Below are positions 17,309-26,039 of a stretch of 64,000 nt of DNA, piece by piece (within the stretch, counting starts at the first letter, position 1; each line of letters starts with the position of its first letter). The translations under genes were made by a program, and so were the position numbers. Where the stretch lies: NCBI RefSeq assembly GCF_025144465.1, contig NZ_CP083553.1:1486001-1550000 (forward strand), written 5' to 3'. The notes below the pieces were generated by a model. The model saw only the letters and a program-made list of their open reading frames with translations, was not told where the DNA came from and made no database searches. This stretch comes from Leisingera sp. S132. GTDB taxonomy: Bacteria; Pseudomonadota; Alphaproteobacteria; Rhodobacterales; Rhodobacteraceae.

Positions 17309-19537
17309 ATGAGCGACGAAAATCCGAATCCGGAACTGGATGGAATCGTAGAGGGTACCGCAGGCAATGACCTGATTGACGGGGCCTATACCGGCGATCC
17401 GGAAGGCGACATGGTCGATAACGCAGACGCCATTGACCCGGCTGCCGGGCCTGATGACGACGTGATCGTTGCAGGCGGCGGAGATGATACCGTCTATGCC
17501 GGTTCGGGCAGCGACACTGTGGACGGCGGCAGCGGCAACGACTTGATCCTCGGGGATGGGGTTTCAGGTGTCACCGAACCTGTAAAGATCACCATCTCCT
17601 CGACCAGCGCGACTTTTCAGAACCAGGTCTTTGCCTACACCATCGACCCGGAAACCGGTGAGATCAGCAATATTGTCGTGCTTTCTGAAAATGCAAATGC
17701 GGATGTGGGCGAAACTTACACCTACGATGCGCCCGCCGGTGCGGTCATCGGCGTTGGCATCATCAGCCCGCAGGGGACCTTCTATTCCTCGGGTTACGGC
17801 GAGAATGCCGATCTGAACCCCGACGGGCTGGATCATACCAAAGGGATCTACGAGTTCCCCGATGGTTCGGTGCAGCTGGGGTTCGAGGATCTGCGCAATC
17901 TGGGCGACCGGGACTTCAACGACGTCAAGCTGATCATTGATCTGGGCACCTCCGGCACGACGCTGGACAACGCGCACTACGATTATTCTTCCGAGCCCGC
18001 GGACCCGGTTGTGCCGGGCGACGACAGCCTGAGCGGCGGTGAAGGCGACGACACCATCCTGGGCGGCGGCGGCAACGACACCATCGACGGCGGCGACGGC
18101 TCCGACTCGGTGGAAGGCGGCGACGGCGACGATGTGATCGACACGTCCAGCAGCAGCGGCACGCCACTGCCCGACCGCGGTTTCCCGGGCTACACCGGCA
18201 CCGACCCGGATATTCCGTTCATCCCGGCTGATGCCGATCCCTACGACGACCGCGATACCGTTCTGGGCGGGGCTGGCAACGACACTATCTCCACCGGGGA
18301 TGACGCCGACCTGATCGACGGCGGCACCGGCATGGATGTGATTGACGGCGGCATCGACGACGACACCATCGATGGCGGCGCGGATAACGATCTGATCACC
18401 GGCGGCGAGGGATCCGACCTCATCGAAGGCGGCAGCGGCAGCGACACCATCTATGGCGGCCTTGACCCGGCTTTCCCGGACGGGCTGAACATCACCGATG
18501 ACGGCAGCGATGGCCGTCCTGCGGACCCGGATCCCACCAATGGGATGGACACGATCTATGGCGGCGCCGGCAACGACGTGATCTATGGCCAGGATGACGA
18601 TGACGAGATCTATGGCGGCACCGGCAATGACACCATCGATGCAGGCATCGACGATGACTATGTCGAGGGCGGTGACGGCAATGACCTGATCACCGGCGGC
18701 CAGGGCGCTGACACGCTGTCAGGCGGTGACGGCCGCGATACCTTCATCGGCGGCACGGCTGGCGACGTTGTTGACGGCGGCTCGGGCGGCGATGACTTCG
18801 ACACTCTGGACCTGACAGGCAGCGGCCCGTTTGAACTGACCGGCGTCACGGTTGATCCGGATGGCAACAGCCTTTCAGGGACCGTGAACTTCCTCGATGA
18901 AGACGGCGAAGTGACCGGCTCGATGACCTTTGGCGAGATCGAGCAGATCATTCCCTGCTTCACCCCGGGCACGCTGATCGCAACCCCGCAGGGGGAGCGC
19001 AAAGTCGAGGACCTGCAGGCCGGTGACCGGGTGATCACCCGCGACAACGGCATTCAGGAAATCCGCTGGGTCGGCACCCGCACGCTCAAGACCGCAGAGC
19101 TGAAAGGCGCCGCGCATCTTCAGCCGGTTCTGATCCGCCAGGGCGCCCTTGGCAACGGCCTGCCGGAGCGTGACATGATGGTCAGCCCGAACCACCGGGT
19201 GCTGGTCGCCAACGACAAGACCGCGCTTTACTTCGAGGACCGCGAAGTGCTGGTTGCCGCCAAGCATCTGACCGGCCTGGCGGGCGTGGACCCGGTGGAG
19301 GTCGCCAGCGTGACCTACATCCACTTCATGTTCGACCAGCATGAGGTTGTGCTGTCCGACGGCGCCTGGACCGAAAGCTTCCAGCCCGGCGACCAGTCCC
19401 TGCGCGGGCTGGACAATGCACAGCGCAATGAACTGTTCGAACTGTTCCCGGAACTGAAATCGCAAAAGGGCCGCGATGGATACACCGCCGCGCGCCGCTC
19501 CCTTCGGAAACACGAGGCGCATCTGCTTGTGCACTGA
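17309..19537 (+). CDS. RTX-type calcium-binding protein with C-terminal Hint domain
   Basis: 742 residues from the ATG at 17309, chosen for the GAGGAGAGGG ribosome site. It is very acidic. Glycine- and aspartate-rich nonapeptide blocks of the GGxGxDxΦx type lie near 10-85, 235-290 and 315-500. These are calcium-binding beta-rolls used with type I secretion. A beta-sandwich-like insert near 90-225, containing GFEDLRNLGDRDFNDV, resembles DUF4114-type domains. A Hedgehog/Intein (Hint) domain begins near 549 (IIPCFTPGTLIATPQGERKV), with Cys at 550 as candidate splice nucleophile and a later SPNHRVLV block. No signal peptide is seen, consistent with type I export. The architecture is common in roseobacters; function is unproven, possibly adhesion or matrix. 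No transporter gene is adjacent. Confidence 0.85.
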   Translation: MSDENPNPELDGIVEGTAGNDLIDGAYTGDPEGDMVDNADAIDPAAGPDDDVIVAGGGDDTVYAGSGSDTVDGGSGNDLILGDGVSGVTEPVKITISSTSATFQNQVFAYTIDPETGEISNIVVLSENANADVGETYTYDAPAGAVIGVGIISPQGTFYSSGYGENADLNPDGLDHTKGIYEFPDGSVQLGFEDLRNLGDRDFNDVKLIIDLGTSGTTLDNAHYDYSSEPADPVVPGDDSLSGGEGDDTILGGGGNDTIDGGDGSDSVEGGDGDDVIDTSSSSGTPLPDRGFPGYTGTDPDIPFIPADADPYDDRDTVLGGAGNDTISTGDDADLIDGGTGMDVIDGGIDDDTIDGGADNDLITGGEGSDLIEGGSGSDTIYGGLDPAFPDGLNITDDGSDGRPADPDPTNGMDTIYGGAGNDVIYGQDDDDEIYGGTGNDTIDAGIDDDYVEGGDGNDLITGGQGADTLSGGDGRDTFIGGTAGDVVDGGSGGDDFDTLDLTGSGPFELTGVTVDPDGNSLSGTVNFLDEDGEVTGSMTFGEIEQIIPCFTPGTLIATPQGERKVEDLQAGDRVITRDNGIQEIRWVGTRTLKTAELKGAAHLQPVLIRQGALGNGLPERDMMVSPNHRVLVANDKTALYFEDREVLVAAKHLTGLAGVDPVEVASVTYIHFMFDQHEVVLSDGAWTESFQPGDQSLRGLDNAQRNELFELFPELKSQKGRDGYTAARRSLRKHEAHLLVH

Positions 19538-19588
19538 AAGGTGCAGCTGCCGTCTTGGGGGAGTCGGTGGATAAGAGCGTAGCGCAGG

Positions 19589-19612
19589 AAGGCAGGGTCT
19601 CGGCCCTGCCTT
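19589..19612 (+). terminator. Terminator after the RTX/Hint gene
   Basis: A 9-bp perfect stem AAGGCAGGG/CCCTGCCTT with a 6-nt loop, followed by a TCTCTGCTTTC tract. It also lies just past the end of the convergent MobA-like gene. Confidence 0.65.
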
Positions 19613-19632
19613 CTCTGCTTTCAGGCGGTCAA

Positions 19633-20214
19633 TCAGCGGCTCCGGCGCCAGGCTGCCCAGTCTTGCGGCGTGTCCAGATCGGTAACCGCGTTGCGGCCGG
19701 GCAGCGGCACGGTCTGCACCGTTTCACCCGTCAGGATGCTGCGCGCGCCCTGATCGCCCTGCAGGCCTTGCAGCGCCTCGAAGCAGCGCCGTGGGAACAG
19801 CACCGGGTGGCCCGGCGTGCCGTCCTCTGCTGCGGCGCGCAGGATGGGGTTGTCCGGACCGTCGAAATGCGCTGCGAGGTGCAGCATGTCCTGCGCAGTA
19901 ATCTCCGGCATGTCGGCGGGCAGGATCATCACCGCTTGCGTGTCTTCCGGCAGCGCCGCGGTGCCGCGGCGGATGGAGGCGGACATGCCCTCCGCCGCGT
20001 CCGGCACCGGAACCTGGATTGCATCGCCTGTTGCTGCCGCCCGCGGATGGGACGGGCCGGGCAGGGTGGCGTAGACCGGCAGCCCGGTCAGCGCGGCGCG
20101 GCGGCACATCAGGCTGAGCAGGGGCTGGCCGTCCACCACCTCCATCAGCTTGTCTCGGCCCTGCATCCGGGAGGAGGCGCCGGCGGCGAGCAGGAGAATG
20201 GCGATGGCAGTCAT
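19633..20214 (-). CDS. MobA-like nucleotidyltransferase (molybdenum cofactor guanylyl/cytidylyltransferase family)
   Basis: A 193-residue single-domain NTP transferase. The glycine-rich NTP-binding start LLLAAGASSRMQGRDKLM occupies 7-24. The metal-binding motif MILPADMPEIT is near 95-105, and GHPVLFPRRCFEAL follows near 133-146. Proteins of this size and motif set cap molybdopterin with CMP (MocA) or GMP (MobA), usually for molybdenum hydroxylases. Without neighbouring molybdoenzyme genes the nucleotide cannot be assigned. The ribosome site is weak. Confidence 0.82.
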   Translation of the reverse strand: MTAIAILLLAAGASSRMQGRDKLMEVVDGQPLLSLMCRRAALTGLPVYATLPGPSHPRAAATGDAIQVPVPDAAEGMSASIRRGTAALPEDTQAVMILPADMPEITAQDMLHLAAHFDGPDNPILRAAAEDGTPGHPVLFPRRCFEALQGLQGDQGARSILTGETVQTVPLPGRNAVTDLDTPQDWAAWRRSR

Positions 20215-20250
20215 GACTGGTCGAACCTCGGCGCTGTGCCGGGCTGATGG

Positions 20251-20288
20251 ATGCCTCCGGCGGGGATATTCTTAGCCAGATGAAGAGG
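20251..20288 (+). repeat. Dispersed intergenic repeat, copy 2
   Basis: Contains GGGGATATTCTTAGCCAGATGAA, the core shared with copies at 2774-2836 and 37150-37206. The GC-rich inverted flank is shorter here. Confidence 0.5.
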
Positions 20289-20306
20289 CGGATCCAGTGA
20301 AAGCCG

Positions 20307-20372
20307 CATAGGTCAGCAGGATTGACCGAATGTTTCGCGCGCGAAACATTCGGGTGCCGGCACTGACCTATG
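20307..20372. repeat. Nested palindrome with a 28-bp perfect core
   Basis: The core at 20326-20353 is a perfect palindrome with arms CCGAATGTTTCGCG and CGCGAAACATTCGG. It is enclosed by CATAGGTCAG (20307-20316) and CTGACCTATG (20363-20372). No T-run follows on either strand, so it is not an ordinary terminator. Confidence 0.75.
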
Positions 20373-20421
20373 TGTTGCGCGGGTTTCGCGGCGTCAGCGT
20401 GCGCTGCTGTGGCAACAGCGT

Positions 20422-20452
20422 GGATTCAGGTCAGGCGGGCTGACCTGAATCC
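20422..20452. repeat. 13-bp inverted repeat sharing AGGTCAG with the neighbouring palindrome
   Basis: GGATTCAGGTCAG (20422-20434) and CTGACCTGAATCC (20440-20452) with a 5-nt loop, 15 bp past the end of the minus-strand dehydrogenase gene. There is no T-run. It may protect or process the 3' end of that mRNA. Confidence 0.65.
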
Positions 20453-20466
20453 GGTGCTTTCGGGCC

Positions 20467-22896
20467 TCAGCCCCGCATCCGCGCGCCGTCTGCGTCGAAC
20501 AGCGGCTGGGTGATCAGGCGGGCCTTGTACATCTTGCCGAGGATTTCGATTTCCACCTCCAGGTTTTCCTTGGCTGTCCCCGTGGGGACAAACCCCAGCG
20601 CGATGGATTTTTGCGCGTGGTGCGAATAGCCGCCGGAGGTGCAGAAGCCCACGACTTCGCCGTCCAGCCAGATCGGCTCATAGGCGACCACATCGGCGTC
20701 ATCCGCCGCGACCTCAAAGGCGCAGAGCTGGCGGGCGGGGCCTGCCTCACGTTCGGCCTCAGCTGCGGCGCGGCCGATGAAATCCGCTTCCTTCTTGAAG
20801 GAGATGAAGCGGTCCAGCCCGGTCTCTGCTGCCGTATAGTCGGGCGAAAACTCCCGCAGCCAGGAGCCGAAGAATTTGTCCAGGCGCAGGGACATCATGG
20901 CCCGCATACCAAAGGGCTTCATGCCGTGCGGCTGGCCTGCATTCCACAGTGCATCCCACAGGGCGCGCTGGCTGGGCAGGTCGCAGTAGATCTCATAGCC
21001 CAGATCGCCGGTGTAGCTGACCCGCTGCACGATGCAGTCGGCCATGCCCACGGTCAGGCGGCGCACATCCATGAAGCGCATGTCCGAGATGTCCCGGCGG
21101 GTACAGGCCTGCAGCACCTCGCGGGCTTTGGGGCCTGCGATCTGGAAGCCGTTGCGGGTGTCGGAGATGTTTTCCAGCTGAACGCCGTCGTCCAGGTTCT
21201 GCAGGAACCAGCGCATGTGGTAGGCCTGCGAGCCGTAAGAGGCGGTGAGCTGGAACTCTTCCTCCGCCCCTGATTTTCCAAGACAGGAGATGGTGAAGTC
21301 GCCGATCAGGCGGCCCTTGGGCGACAGCATCGGGGTCAGCGACAGGCGGCCTGGCTGCGGCACCCGGCCCGCCATGATGCGGTCGAGCCAGGCGCGGGCG
21401 CCGGCGCCTTTGACCAGGTACTTTCCGAAGTTGTGGACCTCGTTGATGCCCACGCTTTCGCGCACCGCCTTGACCTCGCGCGCGGTGGCCTCAAAGGCGT
21501 TGGAGCGGCGGAAGGAGGGGGTCTCGTAGCGCGGCTCGTCGCCCTCAGTGAAGTAGTTCGGGACCTCCATGCCGTATTGCGCGCCCCAGACCGCGCCCAT
21601 GCCGTCAAAGATGTCATACATCGGGGTGGTGCGGAACGGGCGGGCCGCGGGCAGCTCCTCGTTCGGGTAGGCGATGGAGAAGCGTTTCTGATAGTTTTCA
21701 ATGACTTTGGGCCGGGTGTAGCCCGGGGTGATCCAGTCGCCGAAGCGGGCGCAGTCCATCGCAAAGGTATCGCGCTCGCATTCGCCCTCAACCATCCATT
21801 GCGCGAGCATCAACCCGACGCCGCCGCCCTGGGAGAAGCCGGCCATAACGGCGCAGGCGGACCAGTAGTTGCGCATGCCGGGTACCGGGCCGACCAGCGG
21901 GTTGCCGTCGGGGGCAAAGGTGAAGGGGCCGTGGATCACGGATTTGACGCCTGCGGCCTCCAGCGCGGGGAAGCGGTTGTAGGCGAAGGCAATGGAATCC
22001 TCGATCTTGTCGAAGTCATCGGGCAGCAGCTCGTGGCCGAAGTCCCAAGGCGTGCCGTCCACCGCCCAGGGTTTGCAGGGCTGTTCGTAGAAGCCGATGC
22101 AAAGACCGCGGCCCTCCTGGCGCAGGTAGCTTTCGCCGGCCGGGTCCATCACATGCGGGTGCTCGCCGCCGCCGTCGATGATTTCGGCGATCATCGGCAC
22201 TTCGTCGGTGACGATATACTGGTGCTCCATCGGGTGCAGCGGGAAGTAGACGCCCGCCATGGCGCCGACCTCGCGCGCCCAGAGACCGCCTGCGTTGACC
22301 ACATGTTCGGCGTGAATAGTGCCTTTGTTCGTCACCACATCCCAGGTGCCGTCCGGGCGCTGGTTGGTCTCGATCACCTTGCAGTGGGTTTCAATTGTGG
22401 CGCCGCCCATGCGCGCGGCCTTGGCATAGGCGTGGGTTGTCCCCGAGGGATCGAGGTGGCCGTCGAGCGGGTCGTACAACCCGCCGATGATGCCGTCCAC
22501 GTTGGTGACGGGGGCGATCTTCTTGATCTCTTCGGGGGAGACAATCTCGGTTTCCAGCCCCATGAAACGGTGCTTGGCGCGTTCCGCCTTCAGCATGTCG
22601 AAGCGCTCCTGGGTTTCGGCCAGGGTGACGCCGCCGACGTGGTGGAGGCCGCAGGACATGCCGGTGATCTCTTCCAGCTCTTTATAGAGCTTGATGGTGT
22701 AGCCCTGCAGCGCCGCCATGTTGGTGTCGCCGTTCAGCGTATGGAAACCGCCCGCCGCGTGCCAGGTGGAGCCGCTGGTCAGCTCCGAGCGTTCGATCAG
22801 CATGACGTCGGACCAGCCGAGCTTGGTCAGGTGGTAGAGGACAGAGCAGCCGACGACGCCGCCGCCGATCACTGCCACGCGGGTGGTGGTTTTCAT
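20467..22896 (-). CDS. FAD-dependent oxidoreductase with GcvT domains (dimethylglycine/sarcosine dehydrogenase-like)
   Basis: 809 residues from the ATG at 22896, which follows GGGAGGG. The N-terminal DAO-type FAD domain begins with VAVIGGGVVGCSVLYHL (about 6-22) and ELTSGSTWHAAGGFHTL (about 38-54), whose His-containing stretch resembles the covalent FAD site of DMGDH. The C-terminal half (about 430-800) is a GcvT/aminomethyltransferase domain pair that transfers the released one-carbon unit to tetrahydrofolate. Likely role: oxidative demethylation of dimethylglycine or sarcosine in glycine-betaine breakdown. The GcvT part is homologous to DmdA, so another methylated substrate is possible. A folate/biopterin-type carrier gene lies upstream on the same strand, 108 bp away. 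Confidence 0.87.
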   Translation of the reverse strand: MKTTTRVAVIGGGVVGCSVLYHLTKLGWSDVMLIERSELTSGSTWHAAGGFHTLNGDTNMAALQGYTIKLYKELEEITGMSCGLHHVGGVTLAETQERFDMLKAERAKHRFMGLETEIVSPEEIKKIAPVTNVDGIIGGLYDPLDGHLDPSGTTHAYAKAARMGGATIETHCKVIETNQRPDGTWDVVTNKGTIHAEHVVNAGGLWAREVGAMAGVYFPLHPMEHQYIVTDEVPMIAEIIDGGGEHPHVMDPAGESYLRQEGRGLCIGFYEQPCKPWAVDGTPWDFGHELLPDDFDKIEDSIAFAYNRFPALEAAGVKSVIHGPFTFAPDGNPLVGPVPGMRNYWSACAVMAGFSQGGGVGLMLAQWMVEGECERDTFAMDCARFGDWITPGYTRPKVIENYQKRFSIAYPNEELPAARPFRTTPMYDIFDGMGAVWGAQYGMEVPNYFTEGDEPRYETPSFRRSNAFEATAREVKAVRESVGINEVHNFGKYLVKGAGARAWLDRIMAGRVPQPGRLSLTPMLSPKGRLIGDFTISCLGKSGAEEEFQLTASYGSQAYHMRWFLQNLDDGVQLENISDTRNGFQIAGPKAREVLQACTRRDISDMRFMDVRRLTVGMADCIVQRVSYTGDLGYEIYCDLPSQRALWDALWNAGQPHGMKPFGMRAMMSLRLDKFFGSWLREFSPDYTAAETGLDRFISFKKEADFIGRAAAEAEREAGPARQLCAFEVAADDADVVAYEPIWLDGEVVGFCTSGGYSHHAQKSIALGFVPTGTAKENLEVEIEILGKMYKARLITQPLFDADGARMRG

Positions 22897-23004
22897 GGAT
22901 CCCTCCCAGAACAGGTGTTTCCCGCATTCTGGACAGAAGTGAACAGTAGTCCAGAAGAAAAACGGCATAGTGTGCCGCTTATGGGCTGCAGGAGGGCTTC
23001 GGCG

Positions 23005-24639
23005 TTACTCAGAGGTGCGGAAGCGGCTGTTCTGGATGAGGAAAATTGCCGTCAGCGGGGCGGCCAGGAGAATGACGCCAACGGTGATCAGCAGCATGCC
23101 GAGCTGGGAATAGTCGGCGGCTGTGGTGACGGCACCTGCCGAATCTGTGACTTCACGGGTCACCACGAAGATCTCGTTCAGGTACTTGGTGCCGAGGCTG
23201 GAGGCCGAGAGCGCCAGGTTGGTGAAGGAGGCCATGACCGCAAAGAAGGTGGCCTTGAGCCCTGAGGGGGCGTTGCGGGCGATCCAGGCGAGCATCGGGA
23301 TCATCGCAACCTGGCCCAGCGGCGATTCCACTGCAGTGTCGACGATGGCAATGAAGCGGGCGTCGACAATGCCGCCGGTCATTGCGGCGGTCCAGTGGTG
23401 GGCACCGTAGTAGAGCGCGATGTTGGGCAGGCTGAGGACGGCTTCGGTGATCGCCAGGAAGGCGACGATCCAGGCAATCGGGCGGCTGGCCATCAGCGGG
23501 CGGAAGATCAGCATCCCGGCCAGCGTCAGCAGTGAGGTGATGAGCGAGAGAACCGAAAGGAACTGCTGGTCGAACCCCAGCACGTCGATCTCAAACCAGG
23601 TGGCACCGGGGCCGCGCAAGGGGGTGGCGCGGTAGACGAAGATGATGATGGCGGTGCCAATGAGGGCGCGGGCGTGATCGGTGGGCAGCACCGCGACAAG
23701 CTGGCGCATCAGGAACAGGACGATGGCCATGGATCCGGCGAAGACGATTTCCTGCGAGTAGGGCACATCACCGAGGCCCACGGCCAGCGACAGCGCCACA
23801 AAGGCGCCGCCGCCGATGAAGTACCAGTGGTTCGGGGTGACCGGCTCTCGCGGGAGGTCGATGCGGCTGCGGATTTCGGTTTCGTCCAAGCCTGCGCGGC
23901 GCAGCACGGTGGTCTTGCGCCATTTCTGCCAGATCGCCAGCGCCACGCCGGACAGGGAAATCACCGGGATCAGCAGGGCGAGGGTGAAGACAAAGCCGTA
24001 AAGCGCGCCCTTGTCGGCTTGGGGCAGGGTATCGGCGCCGTCAAACAGCGCGACATTCAGCGCGGCGGCGGCGCTGGAGCCGCCGATCAGCGCGATGCGG
24101 CCGAAGGTCTGCATGGTGGTGTGCAGGGATTTGGTCTCTGCTTCTGGCAGGGGATTGCCGTCCGCATCCGCATGCGGCACGGCCTCTACCGACATGGCAT
24201 CCGCCACCACGTCCTGCAGCACGAAGCCGCAGGGCGCCAGCAGGGCCGCGGTGACGTACCAGGCGCCCAGCGGCATCAGCGCGCTCATCATGTCCGGCTG
24301 CAGCACGATGGCGGCCAGAATGCCATAGCTGGCAGCCATCAGCACGGCGCCCGCGAGGATCAGCAGGTATTTCCAGCGCCAGATCAGGTCGACCAGATGG
24401 CCCAGCGGCATCTTCAGCGCCCAGGGCAGCCCGACCCAGAATGCCAGACCGGCCAGAAAGGCAGCGGAGAGGTCGAGGTATTCCTTGACGTAGAACGAGG
24501 CGGCGACGGTGCTGATGCCCTGCGCGCCATAGGCGAAGTAGATCAGCAGTGGCGGCAGGAAGGACCAGCGCAGCTGCCGGAACAGCTCCAGCACGATGCT
24601 GTCGAACCAGCCCCAGGCCAGTATTGCCGCACGGGTCAC
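23005..24639 (-). CDS. Folate/biopterin-transporter (BT1/FBT)-like membrane carrier
   Basis: A 544-residue inner-membrane protein with about 12 hydrophobic spans. The motif LQDVVADAMSVEAV near 160-173 corresponds to the conserved D-VVAD---VE signature of the BT1 family within the major facilitator superfamily. The start is a GTG at 24639 following GGAGGGCGG, 13 bp after the CorC-like gene, so the two are probably one transcript. The substrate is not known. Pterins or folates are the family reference, which is notable beside a folate-dependent dehydrogenase. Confidence 0.75.
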   Translation of the reverse strand: MTRAAILAWGWFDSIVLELFRQLRWSFLPPLLIYFAYGAQGISTVAASFYVKEYLDLSAAFLAGLAFWVGLPWALKMPLGHLVDLIWRWKYLLILAGAVLMAASYGILAAIVLQPDMMSALMPLGAWYVTAALLAPCGFVLQDVVADAMSVEAVPHADADGNPLPEAETKSLHTTMQTFGRIALIGGSSAAAALNVALFDGADTLPQADKGALYGFVFTLALLIPVISLSGVALAIWQKWRKTTVLRRAGLDETEIRSRIDLPREPVTPNHWYFIGGGAFVALSLAVGLGDVPYSQEIVFAGSMAIVLFLMRQLVAVLPTDHARALIGTAIIIFVYRATPLRGPGATWFEIDVLGFDQQFLSVLSLITSLLTLAGMLIFRPLMASRPIAWIVAFLAITEAVLSLPNIALYYGAHHWTAAMTGGIVDARFIAIVDTAVESPLGQVAMIPMLAWIARNAPSGLKATFFAVMASFTNLALSASSLGTKYLNEIFVVTREVTDSAGAVTTAADYSQLGMLLITVGVILLAAPLTAIFLIQNSRFRTSE

Positions 24640-24652
24640 CGCCGCCCTCCTG

Positions 24653-25963
24653 TCAAGAGAGCGGCCGGATTTTCAGCTCGGTCACGCGGTTGCCTTCGCG
24701 CGCCGTGACCTCAAAGCGGAAGCCGTGGAAGGAGAACACCTGGCCCTTGACCGGGATCATCTGCGCCTCGTGGATCACCAGGCCCGCAACGGTGTTGGCC
24801 TCGTCATCCGGCAGGCTCCAGTCGGTGGCCCGGTTCAGGTCGCGGATGGTGGTGGCGCCTTCGACGAGATAGGAGCCGTCGGCGGTCTTTCTGGCGACGC
24901 TTTCCTCCGCGGGGTCGAATTCGTCGGTGATCTCGCCGACGATCTCTTCCAGGATATCCTCCAGCGTGATCAGGCCTTGCAGGGCGCCGTATTCATCCAC
25001 CACCAGTGCAAAATGCGAACGCATGCGCAGGAACTGCCGCATCTGTTCGTCCAGGGTGGTGGTTTCGGGCACGAAGTAGGGGGCCTTGGCCACTTCCGCG
25101 ATGTCAAAGGACTTCAGCCGGCCGGAATCTCCGCCCGCGCCGCCGGCCTGTTCGTACATCGCGCGGAACAGGTCCTTGGCGTGAACCACACCGATGATGT
25201 TCTCCTGTTCGCCGCGAAACACCGGCAGGCGGGTGTGCTGGCTGTGCAGGCATTGCTCCAGGATGGTTTCAGGTTCTGCGTCCGCATCGACCATTTCGAT
25301 GTGGGAGCGGTGCAGCATGATCTCCTCGACAAAGCGGTCGGAAAGGTCGAGCGCGCCCAGGATGCGGTCGCGGTCTTCCTTTTCGACCACACCTTCGGAA
25401 TGGCCCAGCTGCAGGGCGCCCGCGATTTCCTCGCGCACCGCCATGATGTGGCTGTCCGGGTCGATCTGCACGCCAAAGACCCGCAGCACGCCGCGCACGA
25501 ACAGCCGCACCGCGCCCACGATCGGCGACAGGATCATGACGAGGATGCTGATCGGTGCCGACACTGCCGAGGCGGCCTTTTCGGCGTTGGAAATCGCGTA
25601 TGTCTTGGGCAGGACCTCGGCAAAGACGAGCACCAGCAGGGTCATCACCAGCGTTGCCATCGCCACACCGCCTTCACCGAAGATCCTGGTGAACAATGCG
25701 GTGGCGAGCGACGCTGCGAGGATGTTGACAACGTTGTTGCCCAGCAGAACCGAACCGATCAGGCGCTCATTGTCTTCGGTAATGAACAGCGCGCGCTGAG
25801 CCCCGCGGGAGCCCTTGTCGGCCTGGGCGCGCAGCTTGCCGCGCGACGCGGCGGTCAGTGCGGTTTCCGAGCCCGAGAAGAAGCCGGAAAAGACGAGGAG
25901 CAGCACGATGGCCCCGGCAGTGGTCCAGAAGGCGCTGTCGAGAACGGTGGAGGCGGTGTCCAT
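24653..25963 (-). CDS. CNNM/CorC-type protein with CBS domains (HlyC/CorC family)
   Basis: 436 residues. An N-terminal CNNM/DUF21 transmembrane domain (about 1-190) includes FFSGSETALTAASR near 27-40. A CBS pair (about 205-330) includes HSQHTRLPVFRG. A C-terminal CorC_HlyC domain (about 345-432) includes VAGLVIHEAQMIPVKG. Family members are linked to Mg2+ or Co2+ efflux or regulation; the old name 'hemolysin' is misleading. It sits between xerD (76 bp upstream) and the BT1-like carrier (13 bp downstream), all on the minus strand. Confidence 0.88.
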   Translation of the reverse strand: MDTASTVLDSAFWTTAGAIVLLLVFSGFFSGSETALTAASRGKLRAQADKGSRGAQRALFITEDNERLIGSVLLGNNVVNILAASLATALFTRIFGEGGVAMATLVMTLLVLVFAEVLPKTYAISNAEKAASAVSAPISILVMILSPIVGAVRLFVRGVLRVFGVQIDPDSHIMAVREEIAGALQLGHSEGVVEKEDRDRILGALDLSDRFVEEIMLHRSHIEMVDADAEPETILEQCLHSQHTRLPVFRGEQENIIGVVHAKDLFRAMYEQAGGAGGDSGRLKSFDIAEVAKAPYFVPETTTLDEQMRQFLRMRSHFALVVDEYGALQGLITLEDILEEIVGEITDEFDPAEESVARKTADGSYLVEGATTIRDLNRATDWSLPDDEANTVAGLVIHEAQMIPVKGQVFSFHGFRFEVTAREGNRVTELKIRPLS

Positions 25964-26039
25964 GAGAGGGCAGGTGTCCGGTCTGTTGATTGTTCGCAGT
26001 ATTTATGGGGTCTTAGCCCCGCCGCTTCAAGCGTCGCGG

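Noticed and set aside
17420-18800. Regular short repeats that might suggest a CRISPR-like or minisatellite array
   Set aside because: They encode GGxGxD nonapeptides in one continuous frame, so they are RTX protein repeats.
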